A stretch of 64,000 nt of DNA, taken from the NCBI GenBank assembly GCA_910587555.1, contig CAJULV010000004.1:35894-99893 (forward strand). The letters run 5' to 3'. Positions 59,686 through 64,000 of the stretch are shown here, piece by piece. Source of the stretch: an uncultured Acetatifactor sp. (GTDB lineage Bacteria; Bacillota; Clostridia; Lachnospirales; Lachnospiraceae). Each line of letters opens with the position of its first letter. The stretch's first letter is position 1. The position numbers were made by a program, and so were the translations under genes. The notes under the pieces are model-generated. The model was not told the origin of the DNA. It worked only from the letters and a program-made list of their open reading frames with translations, and made no database searches.

Positions 59686-60633
59686 TTATTCACTTTCCAG
59701 TTCCAGCACACAGGACGCCCCTGCAAGCGGAAACCGGAATACTTCCCTGGGGATATCCCGGCGGCAGTCATACCCGATGACCTCGTGGCTCCGCATACAT
59801 GCAGCCGCCACATGTCCTGTGCCGGACAGCACGGCGATATGCCGGGGCCAGTCCCCTGTGCCCCATTCCGCCCGCCTGGAAAGCCGTCTTCCGTCCCACT
59901 GCCATGCGGCAAGGGTATTGGGACCCCGATTACATACATACAGCGTCCCTTCCCTGTCCAGGCATGCCCCGCCCGGCCAGTTGGAAACGGCTGTCATGCC
60001 GCTGGCAGGCTCTGCGGCTTTCTTCTCCCCGTCCGTCCCCAATATGCTGACAGTGCCGTTCAGTTCGTTCACGCAGGCCAGGCTTCCGTCCTCCAGCATC
60101 AGAACCTGGCGCGGTCCGCTCCCGTGAGGCTGGCGCAGATACGCCGCCTCCCCTTCCGGAACCCCCTTGTGAAGCCCGTATCGATACAGGCAGTCGTTTC
60201 CCAAATCGGCCAGGTACAGTACATTTTCTGCCGTATAGGCCCAGTGGGCATGTGCATCCTTCCTTGAAAACGTCCACAGTATTTTAGTCAATTTTGCATC
60301 CACGGCAAAAAAGTCCCCGCTTTCATAGCAGGAACCAAAAAGGACCTCTCCCCAAGCATGTAAATGGCACAGCCCCCGGCCCGGTACGGCAAGCCTGGCG
60401 GCAGGCTTCAGGTTTTCTCCCTGAAGCTCATATGCCGTGATGTCCCCGCCGTCCTCCCGTTCCGAAGCCGCATAAATCCATCCGGTACCGCCCCGGCAGC
60501 AAAAGGAAGGTCTCTGCCCGTGACACATGCCGTACACTTTCTCCCCACGTCCTTCCGCCTCCACGCGGTACAATGCAATATCCTCTTCTCCCGGCGCTCC
60601 ATAGCCGGATACCAATATCAGGCTTTTTTTCAT
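59686..60633 (-). CDS. Lactonase family protein, seven-bladed beta-propeller
   Basis: The 315-residue protein resembles the 6-phosphogluconolactonase-like (Pgl/YkgB) beta-propeller family: repeated blades with GxGWIYAASE, CHLHAWGEVLFGSCYESGDFF, HAHWAYTAENVLYLADLGND and GSGPRQVLML segments. The members hydrolyse sugar lactones or related bonds. The start at 60633 follows GGAGAC. It is the last gene of a four-gene minus-strand unit with SDR, RraA-like and amidohydrolase genes. Its place suggests a lactone is made by the SDR, which is inference. Confidence 0.85.
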   Translation of the reverse strand: MKKSLILVSGYGAPGEEDIALYRVEAEGRGEKVYGMCHGQRPSFCCRGGTGWIYAASEREDGGDITAYELQGENLKPAARLAVPGRGLCHLHAWGEVLFGSCYESGDFFAVDAKLTKILWTFSRKDAHAHWAYTAENVLYLADLGNDCLYRYGLHKGVPEGEAAYLRQPHGSGPRQVLMLEDGSLACVNELNGTVSILGTDGEKKAAEPASGMTAVSNWPGGACLDREGTLYVCNRGPNTLAAWQWDGRRLSRRAEWGTGDWPRHIAVLSGTGHVAAACMRSHEVIGYDCRRDIPREVFRFPLAGASCVLELESE

Positions 60634-60797
60634 ATTGTCTCCATTCTGCCCCTGCGGAAGCCGCCGCATCGGGCTTTGCCTGCCAACCATTCCCGCTTTT
60701 CCCGCCAGGGGCAGGGCGTGACCGGCCCAATGTATGCTTCCGATTCTATGTTTCCTGCCTCAATGCGGCTGACGCCTGCCCGGCCGGATGCCGCCCC

Positions 60798-61634
60798 TTA
60801 AAATGCCGGATGGAAATCATGTGCCTTAATGCTGGTTCCTCCGTCTGCAAGAATGCACTGTCCCGTAATATAAGCCGACATATCCGATGCCAGAAACAAC
60901 ACCGCGTTTGCAATATCCGCCATCTGTCCCCGGGGAAGCGGCTGGCATCTGTCAAGTGCCTGTATGAACGCGCTCTTCTGCTCTTCGTCCATTTTCTCCG
61001 TCTCGTCGTACATCACGTCGCTCATCACCACACCCGGACAGACCGTGTTGACGCGTATCCCGTCCGCCGCGCAGTCCAGCGCCATGGCACGGGCGGCGGC
61101 ATTCATGGCCCCCTTTGTACCCGCATACAGCAGATTGGTGGGCTGTGTCATCATGCTGTGTATGGAGGATATGTTCACGATGCTGCCGCCCTTTCTCCCA
61201 CGCATCCCCGGCAGAAAGGCACGGGCAAACCGCAGTCCGCTGAGATAGTTGGTTTCCAGCAGGCGCGCCATATCCTCATCCCTGTACGCATCCGCAGCGC
61301 AGTGGCAGTTCACCCCCGCAGTACATACCAGAATGTCGATACCGCCGCTGTCACGCAGAACTGCCTGTGCAGCGTCCTCGCTTTGGGCCGCATTTGCAAG
61401 ATCGATAATATATCCACGGCATTCCGGCATTATCTGCCCCAGTTCCCTTTCCGTGCGCAGGACATATTCTTCATTCCGGCCGCCGAAATAGACTGCCGCC
61501 CCCTGACGGGCAAACAAAAGAGCAATGCTCTTGCCGATTCCCCGGGCCGCCGTGGTGACAAAGGCCTTTCTGCCTTCCAGTAATTTATTATAATCCCGGA
61601 TTCCGCTTTCGTAAAGCTTCAATTCTCTCATCAT
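60798..61634 (-). CDS. Short-chain dehydrogenase/reductase (SDR)
   Basis: The 278-residue classical SDR has a coenzyme-binding TTAARGIGKS in place of TGxxxGIG, VCTAGVN in place of NNAG, the catalytic Ser in NISSIHS, and the YxxxK motif in YAGTKGAMNAAARA. The end (DGGTSIKAHDF) is normal. It probably oxidises or reduces a sugar derivative with NAD(P). Its ATG overlaps the RraA-like stop by 4 bp (ATGA), so translation is coupled. A second ATG follows one codon later. The exact substrate is unknown. Confidence 0.88.
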   Translation of the reverse strand: MMRELKLYESGIRDYNKLLEGRKAFVTTAARGIGKSIALLFARQGAAVYFGGRNEEYVLRTERELGQIMPECRGYIIDLANAAQSEDAAQAVLRDSGGIDILVCTAGVNCHCAADAYRDEDMARLLETNYLSGLRFARAFLPGMRGRKGGSIVNISSIHSMMTQPTNLLYAGTKGAMNAAARAMALDCAADGIRVNTVCPGVVMSDVMYDETEKMDEEQKSAFIQALDRCQPLPRGQMADIANAVLFLASDMSAYITGQCILADGGTSIKAHDFHPAF

Positions 61635-62581
61635 ATCAGAACCTGCCCTTCCCTGCCGGATGCAGTATAGGTTTCAATATCAAAACGGCGGAGCAATTCC
61701 TCTATTGCCTGTCTGTCTCCCCGGGCTGCACGCAATTCCACATCCCAATCCAGGCCGCGGTACTTTGCCGCCTCCGGCTGTGTCTCAATAAAATGAAGGA
61801 ATTCGGCCATCATTTCTGTTCCCCATACCGGCGCATCCACATCCGCCGTGGTATAAATCCCCCGGCGCAGCTTCGGAAACGCATACATATCCCTGGCCTG
61901 CATTTTATATGCATTTTCGATAACCATGTCCACCATATGGCTCGGCACAAACAGCACGCCGTTTTTCGTCCCGATGACGATGTCTCCGGGAAGGCACAGC
62001 GCCTGGCCGATACGGCAGGGTCCGTTGAATGCGGTGATCTGGCAGTCTCTGATCGGTGTGGGGTCTACTCCCCGGTAATACACCTGCACATCCATTTTCT
62101 GCATCTGCTCCACATCCCGCACACCGCCCCAGACAACGGCGCCGCCTGTTTTGGTGCGCGCCTGAATGGCCGTAGTCAGATTCCCTCCCACAAAGGTACC
62201 CTTGAAAATCTTATCATACAGGTCGCATACCACCACATCCCCTTCCTGAAGGCTGTCAATCACCCACTGGTTGCAGTCCCCCTTCCAGCCCTTTTTCCCT
62301 GCGGTATCAAAGGCAAGAAAGCGCAAGTCAGGGCGCTGGGGCATGAAGCAGCAGGTAACGGCACGTCCATACAGCTTTTTTCCCTCATGCAGCGCATGCA
62401 GCTCTCCCTGAAACTGAAAACGGTATCCGCTGAAATACAGGGGATGCCAGATCTCTTCCTGTGTCAGTGTTTTCAGGATTTCTATTTTGTCGTCCTCTAC
62501 TCTGGGACGGCCGTCCGAAAAGCGTCCCCCTTTCCAGTCACGGGTCAGCTCTATAATTTCTTCCCTATCATTCAATATCAT
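61631..62581 (-). CDS. RraA-like family protein (possible aldolase)
   Basis: The 316-residue protein contains the RraA/HMG-aldolase-like signature GGNLTTAIQARTKTGG...GGVRD (about 144-170), with the phosphate/pyruvate-binding Arg and the metal Asp in VRDVEQM, and a PGDIVIGTKNGVLFVP segment. Family members are often annotated as RNase E inhibitors, but Firmicutes ones usually cleave HMG, CHA or similar keto acids. It is longer than normal RraA (about 160 residues), carrying an N-terminal and C-terminal extension. It is flanked by an amidohydrolase gene (96 bp) and an SDR (4-bp overlap). Confidence 0.8.
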   Translation of the reverse strand: MILNDREEIIELTRDWKGGRFSDGRPRVEDDKIEILKTLTQEEIWHPLYFSGYRFQFQGELHALHEGKKLYGRAVTCCFMPQRPDLRFLAFDTAGKKGWKGDCNQWVIDSLQEGDVVVCDLYDKIFKGTFVGGNLTTAIQARTKTGGAVVWGGVRDVEQMQKMDVQVYYRGVDPTPIRDCQITAFNGPCRIGQALCLPGDIVIGTKNGVLFVPSHMVDMVIENAYKMQARDMYAFPKLRRGIYTTADVDAPVWGTEMMAEFLHFIETQPEAAKYRGLDWDVELRAARGDRQAIEELLRRFDIETYTASGREGQVLI

Positions 62582-62596
62582 ATGGTTGCTCCTATT

Positions 62597-62645
62597 TTAG
62601 TTCCGCAGTTTCTTGCAGAGTGCTGTTTTCCAGTTCCGCAGTTTG
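62597..62645. repeat. Short direct repeat between the RraA-like and amidohydrolase genes
   Basis: AGTTCCGCAGTTT occurs twice, about 35 bp apart, each followed by a CTTGC/GCTGC-like triplet. The 96-bp spacer shows no gene. It could be a slip-duplicated segment or part of a regulatory site. Confidence 0.5.
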
Positions 62646-62677
62646 CTGCCATGTGCCAGATATGGACTCTATAATCT

Positions 62678-63916
62678 TCACTTCCACATCGTCCAGCTGC
62701 GCAGCAGACCGGGGGCCTTCCAGTACGCATCCGGTGCAGTCCTCCAGTCAGGCATGCTTCTCGCCTCGGGGTCAAACACCACTTCGCCGGCCCGCAATGT
62801 TGCAACGCACTCCAGCCTTCCCTCTCCCGTAAGCCTGGCACCGCCGCAGTCCATGAACCCAAACCTGCCTTCCCGCCGGCGCAGCACTGCAATATCCGCA
62901 CAGGCACCTAAATCCAGCGTCCCCAGCTCGGTATGAGAAACGGCCAGCGCCGGGGCACGCGTTATGCGGTACAATACCTCTGTGAGCGGCATTCCCATGG
63001 CCAGGAATTTGCCTGCCACGTACAGCAGGTCAATGACCGGACCCGTGACATTCTGGTGATGCAGATCCGTAGAAATGGTGTCCGGCCAGAATCCCTGTTC
63101 AAAGCAGTTTACCGCCTGGCGGAACCAGAAACTTCCGGAGCCATGACCCACATCAAACAGGATGCCCCTGGCGCGTTGGGACAGAATATAGGGCTGCAGC
63201 TTTCCCTCCCCGTCCAGGAGCGGGAATTGCTGGGCAAATACATGGGTATGGATATCTCCGGGTTCCAGCCTGGCCAAAATGGCCGGATAGCTGCGTTCCG
63301 GCACTATGGGAATACTGTCCGCCATCACACATTTGCCGCACAGGGAAGCTGCCTCCCGCGCACCGTCAATGGATGCCCATGTTGGATGTGCGGAATCTTC
63401 ATGCTCTGCTCTGTAATGTGCACTTTTGATTCCAACCACGATATCGGGCCATGTCTGCGCCACTGCTGCCGCAATTTTCGGGTTGATATCTTCCACTGCC
63501 TGTTCGGAAGCCGGATAGTGCATCCCCTTGGCCGCTATGTCTATAAACGCAAGTACACGCAGTTTGGTGACATCAATTACATTTTCCTTAAAATCCCCGA
63601 AATTCCGCCACCCACAGGTTCCGGCATCCACCGCCGTGGTCACCCCGCAGCGAAACATGTGTTCTTCCGCATTTGTTGTACGAAGCGAATCTTTCGCCGG
63701 ATAAGGAAACATGGGGTATATATGGCAATGCAAATCAATCAGCCCAGGCGCAACGATACAGCCCTCCGCTTCTATTATCGTATCCGCATCTGACGCGATG
63801 CCCTGTCCACGGGCAGCAATTTTCCCGTCTTTTACCGCCACGTCCTCTTCCTCTATCAGGCCTGTACAGGGATCGTACACCATACCGCCTTTTAGAACCA
63901 GGTCATAACTTGTCAT
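62678..63916 (-). CDS. Amidohydrolase/deacetylase family metallohydrolase
   Basis: The 412-residue protein has the amidohydrolase barrel motifs: DLHCHIYP (His63 and His65), the bridging Lys in VGIKSAHY (about 166), HTHVF and a metal Asp in STDLHH (about 287). It resembles the amidohydrolase/deacetylase branch more than dihydroorotase. Start at 63916 is preferred because AGGAGG lies 6 bp upstream (ATG 63919 lies only 3 bp away). It is the first seen gene of the minus-strand unit. It probably opens or deacylates the substrate that the RraA-like and SDR proteins then process. Confidence 0.85.
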   Translation of the reverse strand: MTSYDLVLKGGMVYDPCTGLIEEEDVAVKDGKIAARGQGIASDADTIIEAEGCIVAPGLIDLHCHIYPMFPYPAKDSLRTTNAEEHMFRCGVTTAVDAGTCGWRNFGDFKENVIDVTKLRVLAFIDIAAKGMHYPASEQAVEDINPKIAAAVAQTWPDIVVGIKSAHYRAEHEDSAHPTWASIDGAREAASLCGKCVMADSIPIVPERSYPAILARLEPGDIHTHVFAQQFPLLDGEGKLQPYILSQRARGILFDVGHGSGSFWFRQAVNCFEQGFWPDTISTDLHHQNVTGPVIDLLYVAGKFLAMGMPLTEVLYRITRAPALAVSHTELGTLDLGACADIAVLRRREGRFGFMDCGGARLTGEGRLECVATLRAGEVVFDPEARSMPDWRTAPDAYWKAPGLLRSWTMWK

Positions 63917-64000
63917 CATTGTCCTCCTAATTTAGTCGCTGCGCGACGGCTCTTCAGTATAGAGTCCCTGCGGCGTCTGCGTGACACCTCTAAAGCGTAA
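63917..64000. other. Right edge of the window
   Basis: The last 84 bases hold the ribosome site of the amidohydrolase gene (AGGAGG, minus strand) and a short stretch in which I recognise no gene or promoter. Confidence 0.4.

Overview
The window looks like chromosome of a fairly GC-rich, strictly gut-type Clostridia bacterium, most probably Lachnospiraceae. The protein repertoire supports this: an SPFH/band-7 protein followed by a tiny Arc-like protein, a CD3324-type regulator, a VanW protein, YesM/YesN two-component systems beside LplABC-type sugar transporters, and many heterodimeric ABC exporters. There are no rRNA or tRNA genes, CRISPR arrays, prophage or intact transposase genes. Family assignments come from reading the translations only; no database search was made.

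Layout. 1-1370: two unrelated tandem-repeat arrays flank a rhamnose mutarotase gene. 1371-5795 (+): tadA, an SPFH protein, an Arc-like protein, then a membrane protein, a small HTH regulator and a secreted/anchored protein behind a promoter with operator-like repeats. 5806-11615 (-): flavin reductase, a heterodimeric ABC exporter pair and an NAD-dependent epimerase. 11768-12790: remains of a small exported peptide gene, a CD3324-type regulator, and a collapsed YesM/YesN two-component system. 12792-18249 (-): a jetA-jetB-jetC (Wadjet/MukFEB-like SMC) operon with no jetD. 18435-25681: trmL, an aminotransferase with its Lrp regulator, an AIR-synthase-like protein carrying repeat-derived insertions, VanW, a 35-residue membrane protein, an unknown protein and uppP.

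26158-31706 (+): clpS, clpA, a small membrane protein, a FliD-C-terminus-like repeat protein and aat. ClpS, ClpA and Aat together make up the core of an N-degron (N-end rule) pathway, which is uncommon in Firmicutes. 31773-37493 (-): ABC-F ATPase, patatin, aminotransferase and glycerol kinase; glpK carries a 36-bp in-frame palindromic insertion with a partner element upstream of the FliD-like gene.

37655-46457 holds two more heterodimeric ABC exporter pairs around a polysaccharide deacetylase. 46487-59582 is a glycan-use locus: LplB/LplC permeases, a solute-binding lipoprotein and a YesN/YesM two-component system on the minus strand, divergent from a GH38 alpha-mannosidase and a GH3 glycosidase. 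59686-63916 (-) is an amidohydrolase, RraA-like, SDR and beta-propeller lactonase operon that probably handles a sugar-acid-like or cyclic substrate.

Recurrent theme: short tandem or palindromic repeats occur between genes and also in frame inside genes (ABC exporter linker, AIR-synthase-like protein, glpK). This suggests that small repeat elements are actively reshaping this genome. The most unusual observations are the JetABC operon without JetD, the clpS-clpA-aat cluster, and the glpK palindrome insertion.
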